Positions 43,995-55,124 of a stretch of 64,000 nt of DNA are shown here, in pieces. Source of the stretch: Paguma larvata. Its lineage: Eukaryota > Chordata > Mammalia > Carnivora > Viverridae. Numbering within the stretch: the stretch's first letter is position 1; each line of letters opens with the position of its first letter. Location: contig CM057835.1 in NCBI GenBank assembly GCA_030068075.1, forward strand, positions 19,803,957-19,867,956. Direction: 5' to 3'. The translations under genes were made by a program, and so were the position numbers. The notes under the pieces were generated by a model. That model ran no database searches and was not told the DNA's origin. It saw nothing but the letters and a program-made list of their open reading frames with translations.

Positions 43995-44578
43995 AATTGC
44001 TCCAGGTTGAATAGTTAGGTCTCCCCCCAATTTACATGTTGAAACCTAATCCCCCAAAAGATGGTATTTGGTGGGAGAGGGCTTGGGAGGTGATTGGGTC
44101 ATGACGATGGAGCCTTCCTGAATGGAATTCATACCCTTGTCCAAGAGGCCACCGAGAGCTCCCTCTCCCCTTCTCACGTGGGAAGATACACGGAAAAGAC
44201 AGCAATCTAGGAACCAGAAAGTGGCCCTGACCAGACACCAAATCTGCATCTTTTGGTTTGTTTAATCCAAAATCTTGGGCATCTTTTGTTTGTTTGCTTT
44301 TTTTTTTTAATCCATTTTTAAATAAGCAGTACATTCACGTGGAACAAAATTCAAGAGGTGCACTGTTTTCTATCACTGAGATTTGCTAAGAGAATAGAAC
44401 TTAAATGTTCTCACCAAAAAAAAAAAAAAAGGAAACAAAAGATAAATGTGAGAAGTGATGGATGTGTTAATTAACTAGATCTTGGACTTCCAACCTCCAG
44501 AACTGTTAAGAAATTTCTGTTGTATATAAGCTACCCAGTTTGTGGCATCTGTTGTAGCAGCCTGAGTGGGCTAAGACA
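43995..44578 (+). mobile_element. MLT1-type solo LTR (ERVL-MaLR), split internally
   Basis: 'gttgaatagttaggtctccc', 'tttacatgttgaaacctaat', 'gggaggtgattgggtcatga', 'aagtggccctgaccagacac' and 'gacttccaacctccagaact', 'cccagtttgtggcatctgtt', 'cctgagtgggctaagacaga' are consecutive MLT1 LTR landmarks. Foreign sequence at about 44250-44478 separates the halves. No internal retroviral gene accompanies it, so it is a solitary LTR from an old endogenous element. Confidence 0.85.
44250..44478. mobile_element. L1 3'-UTR-like segment inside the MLT1 LTR
   Basis: 'gagatttgctaagagaatag', 'aacttaaatgttctcaccaa', a 15-A run and 'gaagtgatggatgtgttaat' match an L1 3' UTR also seen at 54400-54685. The left part (T-rich, 'acgtggaacaaaattcaaga') is another, less certain fragment. 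Confidence 0.55.
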
Positions 44579-46014
44579 GAAACTATTATTTATTGAGGAG
44601 ATTGCCAAAAAATGTGAATCTGCCTGCGTGTGTGTGTGTGTGTGTGTGTGAAGGATTATTTTCAGTATCAAATGGTCCTCTTCCTTCATATCATTTGTTC
44701 TCTTGCCCCTTTTAAAACATGGAATAAAGTGTATTTAAGATTGGGACCAAAATCCCTCACTGGGTCCTTATTATAGTATTTCAAAAATACCTGTTTTCTA
44801 GAAGTAATAAGAAGCTCTTTACCCAAATAACCCCATAACCTATTTTTCATCTAAACTGTAAAACTTCCCTGGAAATGTAGAGATAAAAATTTCAGCAGCT
44901 AGGTCTCTTTTGATTTCAAACCTGTGATTGGGCTCCCCTTTAACCTCCCGGGATCTTCCCATGGAGTTATTTCCCTCAGAAATATTGTGCCTTCTCTGTG
45001 GCTCTGCAGTCCCCTTGACCCTCCGCTGTCACTGACCTGCTTCCTTCCCAACTTAGACTTTTCCAGCGACCAATTCCCTACTGGTTGCTATGCAACCAGT
45101 CCTGGGAGGCAGGCTTTCTGTGCATGTGGCTTTCTCGCGGATGAAGGATTGTGCCACCCTTCCAGCTCTGTTCCCGGCATTTCCAACTACGGCTCTGATC
45201 TCGGGCTTTGACAAACTATCACAGTTCACACAAGACTTGAGATCTTTGACTTGTCATTTGTATCTGACTTCTTCTCTAAAAAGCCTTCTTTTTTTGTTGT
45301 CTCTCCTGATTTTCCTTCTTTCTCATTAAACATTGACATAGTTTCACTGTCAACCAGTCGAGACTTCTCAAATTTACACTCTATCACTGTGGACTGTCCT
45401 TTTTTATTTTTTAATTTGGTTAATGGCAGATTGCATTATAAACACTAAAGCAGTCACATTTAAGAATCACACACAACTTATTGACTTATAGATTTTACAT
45501 ACAATTCTTGAATTTTTATACGCTTAGAATCAAAACATCAATGACAAAATTTCATTCGTGAGTTAATTCTTTTTACCTAAATATTTCTAAAACAAGCTGC
45601 AAATATGTACGGTCACTGGAGAGACTAAACAGCTGAATTTGCTAAAGATAAGGTTTTTTATCTTCCTCCTAATAATTAACATTCAAACCTAATTAAATGT
45701 AACTATTATTTATTTTAAAATCTAGGTACTTTTCTGAATATGTGAAAATAAATCCCATGTTATTAAAAAGAAGTCTGAAAAAGTCGGAGGGAGAAACTTT
45801 TGATTACCTTAAATTATATTTTGGATTATTATATGCTAGCCCTAAATCAAATAACAAAGAAATACCACTTCTAATCTACCAAATATTCAAATCTTCTTGA
45901 AAGGGAAGTAACTAATGTTGATGGAAGACAGTGAGGTGATTGTTTTATGTATTTTGAAGATTGCAAATTGGTAGAGGCTTTTGGGGTACAATTGTTATAA
46001 TGACATGAGTTTGA
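44579..46014. other. Unassigned 1.4 kb with a (GT)n microsatellite
   Basis: A GT run lies at about 44628-44650. The 44.93-45.45 kb part is C/T-rich and has three overlapping plus-strand frames, a pattern of low stop density without a protein signature. Confidence 0.45.
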
Positions 46015-46165
46015 AATCGCACCTTCATTTTACTTTCCAACTTCTTGACCCAATAAATTCACTTCTAGATATCCAACCTGAGGAAATACCTGACATGTAG
46101 ACAAGGAATTAAGTTCAAGGGTGTTCATCACAAAGTTATGATAATAATTATAATTATGAAATTTG
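46015..46165 (+). mobile_element. L1 ORF2-end fragment
   Basis: 'tgacccaataaattcacttc', 'tagatatccaacctgaggaa' and 'agggtgttcatcacaaagtt' match the ORF2-end and 3'-UTR wording ('gacccagcaattccacttct', 'aggatgttcattgcag'). Confidence 0.55.
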
Positions 46166-47127
46166 TCTTCCACTGGGTTTCCCTCTTTCCATTCCTCTGC
46201 TCTCACCATTCCTCGGGGGTGCACATGATCCAAGCCTTCTGGAAGTTTCTCTTGCAGATTACTTCAATTTTGAAAAAAAGGTATAGCACACAATGACACA
46301 TGATAAATGGCCATGCTCTAAAGAGAAGTTCCACTGAGCTCTTTCTACTATGATTCCTTTAGCTGTCTGGCTCCTGTCTTTCCCTAGACTTGAACACTTA
46401 GTTCTTCGTTCTTTCTACAGTTTCCCTGGTGAGCTACTTATTAGTCTTCCTCTTATTTTATTGTGGCACGAACTCAGAAGACTCCATTTCTCTGGCTTAA
46501 AAAAGAACCCCAATTGATGTAGAAATCAGAACCTTAATATGCACTGTAAGTACATTTGCATGAGGAATTAAGGCATATTTGGGATGAGTTAGAGAACCAA
46601 AATGGGGCCAAAGACAGAAAACGTTTGGCTATACTCTGGGAAAGGAAAATGGCACCCTTAGGTGAGCAGTGGAGAAATAGCAAATCACATGATCTACAGT
46701 CATTTAAGATCATTTATCAGTCCGGCAGGGAGCTCTGAGAAAGTCAACCAATATCAAGGTGATTAGGAATGTCAGGACTGGGGTGGGGAAGAGGGAATAA
46801 GACAAAACAAGATTTAGCCTAATCTCAAAATTCAAAATTCTTCAGTGCAGCACATAATAAAACTCAGGAAGGCTGTGTGCCCCGGGACAAGGAGAACTCC
46901 TTTCTGTTTGGCTTGGCCGTGACATTGAAAGGTGGGTTTAGATTTCATGTTAGAGAATGATCTCTCATTCAGATGCTACCCAAAGGACAATCTTGCCCTT
47001 CTTTTGCGTGAAGATTATTGAATGATGCAGAAAGGCCGGGATCCCAGCAAATGACATGAAGATAGCTGGGAGTCTCCAAAGACTTGGAAACGCTGAGTCT
47101 CCAGATTCTGAAATGCTGCCCGGTGCC
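46166..47127. other. Unassigned sequence
   Basis: No repeat landmark or exon-like feature is recognised. Confidence 0.4.
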
Positions 47128-47770
47128 CTTTTTAAAATTGAGATACAATTCACATATAAAGTTCGCCACTTACGATTCAGTGGTTTTTAGTATATTCACA
47201 AGGGTGTTCCACCATCACCACTATTAAATTCCAGAATATTTTCATCACCCCCAAAGAAACTCCAAATCCATTAGCAGTCACTCACTGTTACCTTCTCCCC
47301 CAAGCCCTGGCAACCACTCATCTACTTTCTGCCTTTACGGATTTGCCTATTCTGGAGACTTCGTATAAATTGAATCACACCATATGTGTTCTTTTCCTTC
47401 TGGATTCTTTCTCCTCGCATAACATTTGTTCACCCATGTTGTAGCATGTATTACCACTTTATTCCTTTTCACAGCTGAATGCCATGCCATCATATGGATA
47501 TGCCTCTTATGTTTACCCATTATCAGTTGCTGGACATTTAGGTTGTCTCCACTTTTTGGCTATTATTCATAACGCTATGAAAATTCTTGTACAAGTTTTT
47601 GCATATGCGTGTTTTTAACTCTTTTGTGTGTATGCCTAAGAGTAGAATTACTGGGCCCTTTGGTAATCCTATGTTTAACTTTTTGAGAAAATTGTTATAA
47701 TCATCCTAGGGAGTGTGCAGTAGCGCCTCACTATGGCTTTGATTCTCATTTCCCTAATGGCCTTTGAGCC
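47128..47770 (-). mobile_element. Old L1 3' UTR and ORF2 end, reverse
   Basis: 'attgagatacaattcacata', 'ccaccatcaccactattaaa', 'agccctggcaaccactcatc', 'tttgcctattctggagactt', 'gctggacatttaggttgtct', 'aagagtagaattactgggcc' and 'gattctcatttccctaatgg' run in reverse L1 order and are fairly well preserved. Confidence 0.85.
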
Positions 47771-47784
47771 ACACCCACCATTTA

Positions 47785-48000
47785 TACTGAATGTGCTCTT
47801 GGTGGGGAAATGCAAATTGGTGTAGAAAAAAAAAAAAAGAGAGAGAGAGAAACCTCAGGAAGACATTAATTTGCTGAAGTCATTGTCAAATATATGGGGA
47901 AACGAAGTGATAATTGTTAAACCTGTATGGTAGGTACATGAGGGATCATAGTCTGTTGACTTAATATATTTGAATTTCTCATAATAAAAAAATTAAAGAA
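47785..48000 (+). mobile_element. L1-type 3' end
   Basis: 'ggtaggtacatgagggatca', 'cttaatatatttgaatttct' and 'cataataaaaaaattaaaga' resemble an L1 3' terminus ending 'ccataataaaaagttaaaa'. A run of about 13 A followed by GA repeats at 47827-47850 lies inside. Confidence 0.55.
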
Positions 48001-48077
48001 ACTCATGTGTTATTAATTTTCTTTTACACTGAAGTAAATCTATGGGCACAAAATTTGGAGCATAGAAGTAAAATTCT

Positions 48078-48275
48078 TTTTTTTTTCTTTAAACTTTATT
48101 TATTTTGAGAAAGAGTGTGTGAGAGGGGCAGGAGCAGAGAGAGGAGAGAGAGAATCACAGGCAGTCTCCACACTGTGCAGCCTAACGTGGGGCTCAATCC
48201 TACCAACCATGAGATCATGACCTGAACGCAAACAAGGAGTCAGACACTTACCCCACTGAGCCACGCAGGTGCCCT
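48078..48275 (-). mobile_element. CAN-SINE, reverse
   Basis: 'aaactttatttattttgaga', GA stretch, 'ccatgagatcatgacctgaa' and the head complement 'ctgagccacgcaggtgccct'. The middle has a small deletion. Flanking GAAGTAAAATTCT and GAAGAAAAACTCA are an imperfect TSD. Confidence 0.95.
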
Positions 48276-48288
48276 GAAGAAAAACTCA

Positions 48289-48844
48289 TTCTTAAGAGGA
48301 TGGAGACTTGCCTACACCCAAAGACTCAGCTCCTAAAATTAGGCAAAAGCCTGAGAATCTCTAGCGTGGCAGTTCTGGTCAATCCTCGATTTTTTTGCCT
48401 AGAAAATTCAGATTGTACCCTCTGTCATTTTTTTGAAATCAGGGCACTACCGACATTTTGGGCAAGCCGAACAGGTGTGGTACAGAGCCTCTGCTCCTGC
48501 CACCTCTGCCGCTCTAGTCATGCTTCCATGAGCAAGCCCTGAAGCGGCAAAGGAAGGATGCCCATGGCCTATAAAGTGGATCGCTCTTCCCGCCTGATTT
48601 TTAAGATCCCTTTTTGCATTGGAAACCTTTCAGGAGTATTCTCAGGGGCCACAAATATTCTCAGGCAGCGAGTCCATTCTGAGAGCACCAGCCACATCCC
48701 TGTTCTTCAGATTTCCTGTGTCACCTCTGGATTTGGTATCCAGACATGACTTTGAAGAAGGGGTGACTGTGTTTCACGTCTGCGTGGGATGGCACTACTC
48801 TGTTAGTTTGTGCTAGCCCTGGTGAACTGGGGGCGAGCTTGGCA
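48289..48844. other. Unassigned sequence
   Basis: 'agggcactaccgacattttg' at 48439 recalls a piece of a hAT-type MER element but is too short to call. Open frames on both strands at 48300-48903 lack protein features. Confidence 0.4.
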
Positions 48845-48943
48845 TAAAACCAGAGGATAAAAAGACAAGCTATAAACTGGGAGGCAATATTCGCAAACCG
48901 CAACTCAACTAAGGACAGGGGTCTAAACTATAAGGAGTGCTTG

Positions 48944-49132
48944 GGGGCGCCTGGGCGGCTCAGACGGTTAAGAATCTGACTCTCTATTTGGGCTCAGGTC
49001 CTGATCTCATGGTTGTGAGATCAAGCCCTGCTTCAGGCTCCACTCTGGGCATGGAGCCTGCTTAGGATTCTCCCTCTGCCTCCTTCCCCCTGCCACTCGT
49101 GCACACATGTGCACATGCTGTCTCTCTCTCAA

Positions 49133-49181
<49 letters not shown>

Positions 49182-49195
49182 TAAAATAAATAAAA
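48944..49195 (+). mobile_element. CAN-SINE with expanded (TAA)n tail, inserted in L1
   Basis: The head GGGGCGCCTGGGCGGCTCAG carries one change; 'gctcaggtcctgatctcatg', CT stretch and a tail that has become a trinucleotide array follow. The TSD is TATAAGGAGTGCT (48929-48941) and TATAAGGAATTCT (49196-49208), with two mismatches. Confidence 0.96.
49133..49179. repeat. (TAA)n microsatellite in a SINE tail
   Basis: About 15 perfect AAT/TAA units grew out of the A-rich SINE tail and are followed by AAATAAAATAAA variants. Confidence 0.97.
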
Positions 49196-50222
49196 TATAA
49201 GGAATTCTAAAAACTCACAATAAAAAAAAATCCAGTTAGAAAATGGACAGAAGACACCAACAGGTATTTAACCAAAGAGGCTATATGGATGGTGAATGAG
49301 CTTATGAAAAGGTGTTCAACCATCATTAGCTATTAAGGAAATGGTATTAAAACTACAATGAGATATTAGTATATATCTATCAGAATAAAGTTAAAAAAAG
49401 TGATAATACCAAATGCTGGCAAAGATGCAGAGAAACTAGATCTCTCATATACTATAGGTAGGAATGAAAAATGGCAACACTCTTGAAAACAGTTTAGAAA
49501 GGTGCATATGAGTCAAACACACCATACGACCAAGCAATTGCATTCCTGAGCATTAATCCCAGAGAAACAAAAACTTATGTTCAGACAAAAACCTGTATAT
49601 GAATTCTGTGGCAGCTTTGTTTGGAATAGTGAAATACCAGCATCTGATGGAATGTTCTTCAACGAGTAAACTGCAGTACACACATATCTCAGAAAGCCAG
49701 TCAGCAACAAAAAGACACAAAAAATTGCTACAGTGAACTTGTGTGAACATCAGGGGATTTATGTAGGATAAAAATGCCAGTCCCAAGAAGTTACATACCG
49801 GATGATTCCATGCAGATAACATCTGAGAAATGAAAAACTGTAGAAATGCAGGATCGATTAATGACTGCCAGGGTTTGGTAACCCTGGGGGTGGGTCCTGA
49901 GACGGGGACCGGAGGGAGGGAGGTACAATTATAAACGGTAATTCTAGGTACCCTGTGGCTTTGACTCTGTTCAGGATCTCAAGTGTGGTGGGAGACACAC
50001 AATTTTACATGTGGTGAAACTGTGCAGAACTGAACACACAGACACCAACAGATGCAAAACTGGGGAAATACGAAGAAGGTTGGTGGACTCTATCAATAGC
50101 AATATCTTGCTTGTGAGATTATAGTTCTGCAAAACAGTCCATTGGAGAAAACTTTGCAAAGTGTGCGTTGGGTTTCTCTTAACACTTATATTTGCATATG
50201 GATCTATAATCATCCCAATAAA

Positions 50223-50455
50223 TTTTTTTTATTTTTTCAAATGCTTATGTATTTATTTTGAGAGAGAGAGAATGCACACGCACGCGAGTGTTGGGGTGGG
50301 GTACGGTGGGTGTTGCAGAGAGAGCGAGAGAGAGAATCCCAAGCAGACTTTGAGCACAGCACCTGACGCCGGGCTCGATCTCACAATCCCAAGATCATGA
50401 CCGGAACTGAAACCAAGAGTCAGACGTTCAACCGACTGAGCCACCCAGGCGCCCT
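50223..50455 (-). mobile_element. CAN-SINE, reverse
   Basis: 'atttattttgagagagagag', an unusual 'gtgttggggtggggtacggt' segment, 'cccaagatcatgaccggaac' and head complement 'ctgagccacccaggcgccct'. It sits at the L1 3' end. The long minus-strand frame at 50253-50795 ends inside it. Confidence 0.96.
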
Positions 50456-50480
50456 GCAGTAAAGAACTTAATTTAAAAAC

Positions 50481-51768
50481 TTGATTCAAAAATTTACACC
50501 TACAGAAAAGACAGATTATGGAGATTCTTATTTCCTTGACCGAATAAAACAAAAAGAGTTTAACCTCCCAAGAAGGTTGTCCCAGGAATTCTTTAACTAA
50601 ACTTCTATATTTTTCTATAGTAAATTCACAAGGAGAAAAAGAAATGTTTTCTAGATCCCATATCGAGAAGAAAGCTTGAAATGCAAAACAGATGAGGTGC
50701 GTGAGCTCGCAGTGGCCCCTGGGATCTCTGCAAGTTGTCATCTGTACCGCCAGTGGGTCCTTCTCATAATGTCCTGTTTCCTCCCAGAGTGCCACTTCTT
50801 GTGCTATTCGAGGTCTGGAACTGCTGAGTAGGAAGTGATATCTTTCGTCTTCAAATATCTTTCCCCCGGGTACACGCTTCTGGAATTACTAATGTGATCG
50901 TTTTGCAAAAATGTGTTCACCATCCCCGACAGCTCATCGCTGTAAGTAGAACATGTTTTGAAGACGGTTTGTTTTCAAGATGAGATCCGAAGTGCAGACG
51001 TTAGCGGCAAGGTTTATTTTTTAGATCGGATAGAAAACTTATTGTTGGCGACTTTTCATGTATTTCTAGGGCACTTTGGGCCCTCCCCCACCTGCCCAAC
51101 ATAAAAGGTGCAAATCTTCCTATCAGTGCATTTCGGAAGCCACAGACATCTGCGGCGAAGCACCCAAGACCATGACGGAACTGAAGCACCACAGAGACAT
51201 CTACTGGTTGATTTCTTTCCTTCTGGTCTGGCTTTCAAGACGTTATGTTGTGTCACAGGGAATTGCCACTAACCAGGACCGTTCAGTCAGCCTTGCATCT
51301 GAGCGCCGTATGTATGGCTATGCTGAAAATTATACTGCCCCATAACCTGGGACAATTAATTGGAAGTCTGGAGGGAATGATGGGCTCACAGTCCCATCTT
51401 CTCATCACAGGCACACCACTGGCTTTTACAGGACCTCTGACGGCCAAGACGGCAAAGAGCCAACCGTTAAATCCAGCAAGAGAGGCGGTGGTGGCCGGGC
51501 ACCGCCAGGGCGATTCACAAATATGACCCAGCTGGAAAAATACGTACATAACACTCTCACCTTTTCACAGATTATTTTCTGTAGCTCAGCACATAGGCAG
51601 TAATCAGGAAAATAGATAAGGATTAGAAATACTTGTTTGGGACATTTTCTTAGAATCACGTCCGCAGCTGAGCTGTGCCGTAGGACGTGCTGACCACAGA
51701 GACAGGAAGGGACAGAGGCTTTGACATCCCTGCCTCGTGATATGTTAACATTTTGTAAAACTACTTTC
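50481..51768. other. Unassigned 1.3 kb
   Basis: No transposon landmark is recognised. Overlapping frames occur on both strands at 51001-51770; the plus frame at 51076-51345 opens at TTG, its first ATG is near 51172, and no conserved motif is visible. CpGs are somewhat more frequent here than around it but do not form an island. Confidence 0.45.
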
Positions 51769-51780
51769 ACTTTTCTAGAA

Positions 51781-52238
51781 CTAAAAAGAAAAAATTTAAC
51801 ATTTATTCAGTTTTGAGAGTCAGAGAGAGACAGAGCATGAGTGAGGGAGGGGCAGAGCGAGGGAGACACAGAATCTGAAGCAGGCTCCAGGCTGAGCTGT
51901 CGGTACAGAGCCCAACTCAGGGTTCTAACCCACAAATGGTAAGATCATGATTGGAGCTAAAGTCAGACCCTGGGGGCGCCTGGGTGGCTCAGTTGGTTAA
52001 GCGGCCGAATTCAGCTCAGGTCATGATCTCACGGTCTGTGAGTTCGAGCCCCGCATCGGGCTCCGTGCTGATGGCTCAGAGCCTGGAGCCTGCTTCAGAT
52101 TCTGTGTCTCCCTCTCTCTCTCTGCCCTTCCCCTGCTCATGCTCTGTCTCTATGTCTCTCAAAAATAAATAAATGTTAAAAAATTAAAAAAAAAAAAAAA
52201 GTCAGACACTGAACCAACAGAGCCAAACAGGGGCCCTT
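51781..52238 (-). mobile_element. CAN-SINE, reverse, host of a second SINE
   Basis: The left part (51781-51972) has the tail complement, GA stretch, 'cacagaatctgaagcaggct' and 'aagatcatgattggagctaa'. The right part (52212-52238) is the head complement remnant 'aaccaacagagccaaacagg'. The outer TSD ACTTTTCTAGAA at 51769-51780 and 52239-52250 is exact, proving that the two parts are one insertion split later. Confidence 0.95.
51973..52197 (+). mobile_element. CAN-SINE, felid type, inserted into a SINE
   Basis: Near-consensus head, 'catgatctcacggtctgtga', box B 'gttcgagccccgca', 'gctcagagcctggagcctgc', CT stretch and A-rich tail. The TSD AAAGTCAGACCCTG (51959-51972) and AAAGTCAGACACTG (52198-52211) derives from the host SINE. 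Confidence 0.98.
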
Positions 52239-52250
52239 ACTTTTCTAGAA

Positions 52251-52739
52251 TTTTTCAGCTGTTGTTCTGTACTTTTATACTTTATAGTCCTCTCTGGAGG
52301 CCTGGTTGGTTTGCATCTCACTGTAGAGACTATTTTACTTCAAATACAATTGTGGAGCACAATGACGCAAGCTGAGCCGTGTAATAGTTGATCGAATTTT
52401 GATTTAATTACCGAATGAACTTGGAAGAGGTGAGGTGATCCAGGGGCCTTCAGTCACAAGAGATCGAGATCTTTGAACCCGAGTTATGATTTATCCCTCT
52501 GCCTGTCCTCCCTTCTTTCCTGCCGGAGGAAAAGGCATAAGTTTACGCTGGAAACAGATGCCCTGTCTCACAGATTTCATACAAAATGTTCCTCCATTAG
52601 TATGTAACGGAAGTATACTGATAATCGATTTGCAGAAGAGAAATAAAGAGGCACATTTCCTTAGGTTTATTAAAATCGATTTTGGAATCGATCACATTGT
52701 CAGAAGCATTAGCTAGGAGAGAGGATTCCTATTGCTTGT
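52251..52739. other. Unassigned sequence
   Basis: No repeat or exon-like feature is recognised. The 'aaaatcgattttggaatcga' near 52670-52692 is a small imperfect palindrome. Confidence 0.4.
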
Positions 52740-52990
52740 ACAGATTACGAAAGTGGCACGTGCTCACTGTAAACGATCCAACCCCTTATTAACCCATCAC
52801 GACCCAGAGAAAACCATCGCCAAAAGCTTGCTGCATAATCTTTTGGTGTTTATACGCGTAGACAAACATGCACGCATACACACAGGAGTAAACATGAAAA
52901 CATACCACAGTGCTCTGTCACCTGTTTGCTGCTGCTTTTCTAAATTGATTGTTTCAGACGTATTTCCCTTACAATACGGGTGTATCTACT
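52740..52990 (-). mobile_element. Old L1 3' UTR fragment, reverse
   Basis: 'cacgtgctcactgtaaacga', 'cccatcacgacccagagaaa', 'accatcgccaaaagcttgct' follow the reverse order 'cattgtagaaaatttgg', 'aatcccaccacccagagata', 'accactgttaacattttgg' of an old L1 3' end. Confidence 0.5.
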
Positions 52991-53394
52991 GCATCTCTTC
53001 AAAATGCATTTCTATATTTATCCAGATATTAAGTCTCCTCTAAAACCCCCTTTGAAAGGACAGTGTTCTTTGACCCACAGCGGTAATCAGAGGGCGTGGT
53101 TTCCCGGTTGAAGGTCTTTCCCCTTTTCTCCTAGCTCGGCCACGGGCCTTTTTCTCTTGTTATCTGTGGTCTCCTATAAATTTTCCTCTAATCCAGTTAG
53201 TCCGAGGAGTAATCCTCTTTTCTTCTCATAATGCCATGTTCCATTTTCCCTCTTGTCTTACAGAGGCAGTCAGCTAGTAGCAAATAGAATAAGTACCTCC
53301 TATAATTCAAGCATTGCATAGGCATGAGTCAGCAAAATACACATGGGCCTTGCCCTCTGGAAGCTTCTAATGGTGTCTATATTTCTTGATTAAA
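52991..53394. other. Unassigned sequence
   Basis: No landmark recognised. Confidence 0.4.
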
Positions 53395-53530
53395 AGAATA
53401 TATGAAGAAATCGGGAAACAATGAGGCCTGGAAGGAATAAGGCCCAGAGTGACTCAGCTAGGAAGCAGCAGAACTGTCACTGGAACCACTCTCATAATCC
53501 CCTGATTTAAATATTCATCTCCACTGATTG
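53395..53530 (-). mobile_element. MIR SINE, reverse
   Basis: 'aagaaatcgggaaacaatga', 'ggcccagagtgactcagcta', 'ggaagcagcagaactgtcac' and 'tggaaccactctcataatcc' follow the reverse MIR order. Confidence 0.6.
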
Positions 53531-53879
53531 AAATACTCAGCTCCTCTGGAAAAAAAAATTCAAAGGGAGAGTTGTTTCTTTCTGATTTTCCTGAATACCT
53601 CAAATCTGAATCTACCTTCCAGAACCCCGTGGGCCTCGGCCGTATATTCAGTAAGGCTACAGTGGCCTCTCAAGTCTCCAGGAAACCTGGAAAGAAGGGA
53701 AATATGGTGGGAAAGAGGAAGGTCTCCAAGAGTAGTGGAGTCCTCCCACGTTTTAATTTTTAATATATAGACTTTAAATGTGTTCCTTTAAGAATGCAGG
53801 ATTCTTTCATTGTGGGCTACTTCTATCAAGCACGTGTAACCCCTTTATTAAAAATAAAATACATTAATTTCAGAAACAG
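53531..53879. other. Unassigned sequence
   Basis: Two overlapping plus-strand frames at 53528-53770 show no protein signature. Confidence 0.4.
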
Positions 53880-54290
53880 TTGCCTAAACCTAATTTTAAA
53901 ATCTCTTTTCGTGTAGTCTCTGTATTTTACTATTAGCGAGGTCACGTGTCTCCCCCCTCTGCTCACATGCATCACTTACAACTTCCTTCTGTGATCAGCA
54001 CGTTCGTGTCCTTCACCCACCTCTCTTTCTGTGAATCTAGACGTACATTATTCATTTGTAAGTATCCAGTATATGTAAATAGTTTTTAAATTTTGCCCTA
54101 TGTTGAAAAGAATTTTCCCAGTTTGGTGTCGACTTGGACTTATTGTGCCCTTTCAGTGTAGATATTTAAGGACTTGCATGCAGCGCTATTTGCCAATATT
54201 TATCTTGATAGCTTCTGGGTTTTGATAAGGGATCTACAGTATCTGTGAATAAATATACATTTCATTTTGTCTCTACTTTTTAGTGAAGAA
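53880..54290 (-). mobile_element. Possible old L1 fragment, reverse
   Basis: 'cacgttcgtgtccttcaccc', 'aaattttgccctatgttgaa' and 'gatagcttctgggttttgat' recall reverse L1 ORF2 wording ('ttatggcttctgggtttt'). The match is weak. Confidence 0.35.
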
Positions 54291-54399
54291 AGATGACATA
54301 ACACAGTCAGCATGTTTTTATACCATAGCGAAATTGCTCAGCAAATTTCACTTTAATTTTTTCCTTCAATTCGTCTAGAGTTAATTGGGGGCAGAGCCT

Positions 54400-54685
54400 C
54401 AGACCTAAAGAATATAGAAAGAGCTTCTTGGAAGGCTAATGGACAGCATGATGACTATAATTAAAAACACTGAAATGTATACTTGAAATTTGCTAGGAGA
54501 GTGGATCTTAAGTGTTCACGCGCACACATGCACGCACACCCAAAATAGTGACTATGGGAAATGATGGATATATTAATTGCCTTGATAATCATTTCACAAT
54601 GTATACATGCACCAAATCATCACATTGTACTCCTTAAATATTTACAATTTTTATTTGTCAATCATACCTCAGTAGAGCTGGGCAG
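54400..54685 (+). mobile_element. L1 3' UTR fragment
   Basis: 'gctaatggacagcatgatga', 'tgtatacttgaaatttgcta', 'ggagagtggatcttaagtgt', 'ttgataatcatttcacaatg' and 'caatcatacctcagtagagc' are consecutive landmarks of a common L1 3' UTR. The frame at 54561-54887 starts inside it. Confidence 0.8.
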
Positions 54686-55124
54686 GGAGAGAACTTACTA
54701 TGTCCAAAGAGAAAATCGGCAAAAGCTGAAAGAAAACAAGAGAAGGGTAGAAATAGAGAATGTAGAAGATGTTATTCTCTCCCACTTTCTCAGACAGCCT
54801 TGTTTGTGTGACACGCAAATGCAGCCCCTGTGTGTGGCCAGTGACTCTCCCAAGGCATTCTGGGGTCTGTGTCGTCTGCCATTTTAATGGCTGATTAGCA
54901 CACAATTGATTGGATTAAGCATGCCGTCATCCAAATTAGACTCTCAGTAATCCGAATGACCATGCTAGACCCAGCGTGACAGAGATCCTTCAGGCTGATG
55001 CTAAGGACACAGAAAGGAGAAAAGAGGCGGTTCAGTAGCAACACAATCTTTCCTGGGATGAAACAAGTCCACTAATATGAATGGCAAAGGCCACTAATGT
55101 GGAGAGGGTCATGGAACAAGGATT
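54686..55124. other. Unassigned sequence
   Basis: No landmark recognised. Confidence 0.4.

Larger units (their letters stand above)
48845..50222 (+). mobile_element. Old L1, ORF2 end to 3' UTR
   Basis: 'aaaaagacaagctataaact', after the SINE 'ccagttagaaaatggacaga', 'gcttatgaaaaggtgttcaa', 'aatgctggcaaagatgcaga', 'aacaaaaacttatgttcaga', 'gatgattccatgcagataac', 'atgactgccagggtttggta' and the end 'tctataatcatcccaataaa' give nearly 1.1 kb of collinear L1 with broken frames. A CAN-SINE lies inside it and another lies at its 3' end. Confidence 0.88.

Noticed and set aside
44924..45448. Three successive plus-strand frames in C/T-rich sequence, considered as a broken gene
   Set aside because: No residue pattern links them, and C/T-rich DNA lacks stop codons by composition.
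51076..51345. 89-codon frame with a hydrophobic stretch
   Set aside because: Opens at TTG; after the first ATG (about 51172) only 57 codons remain and a competing frame overlaps on the other strand. No homology is recognised.
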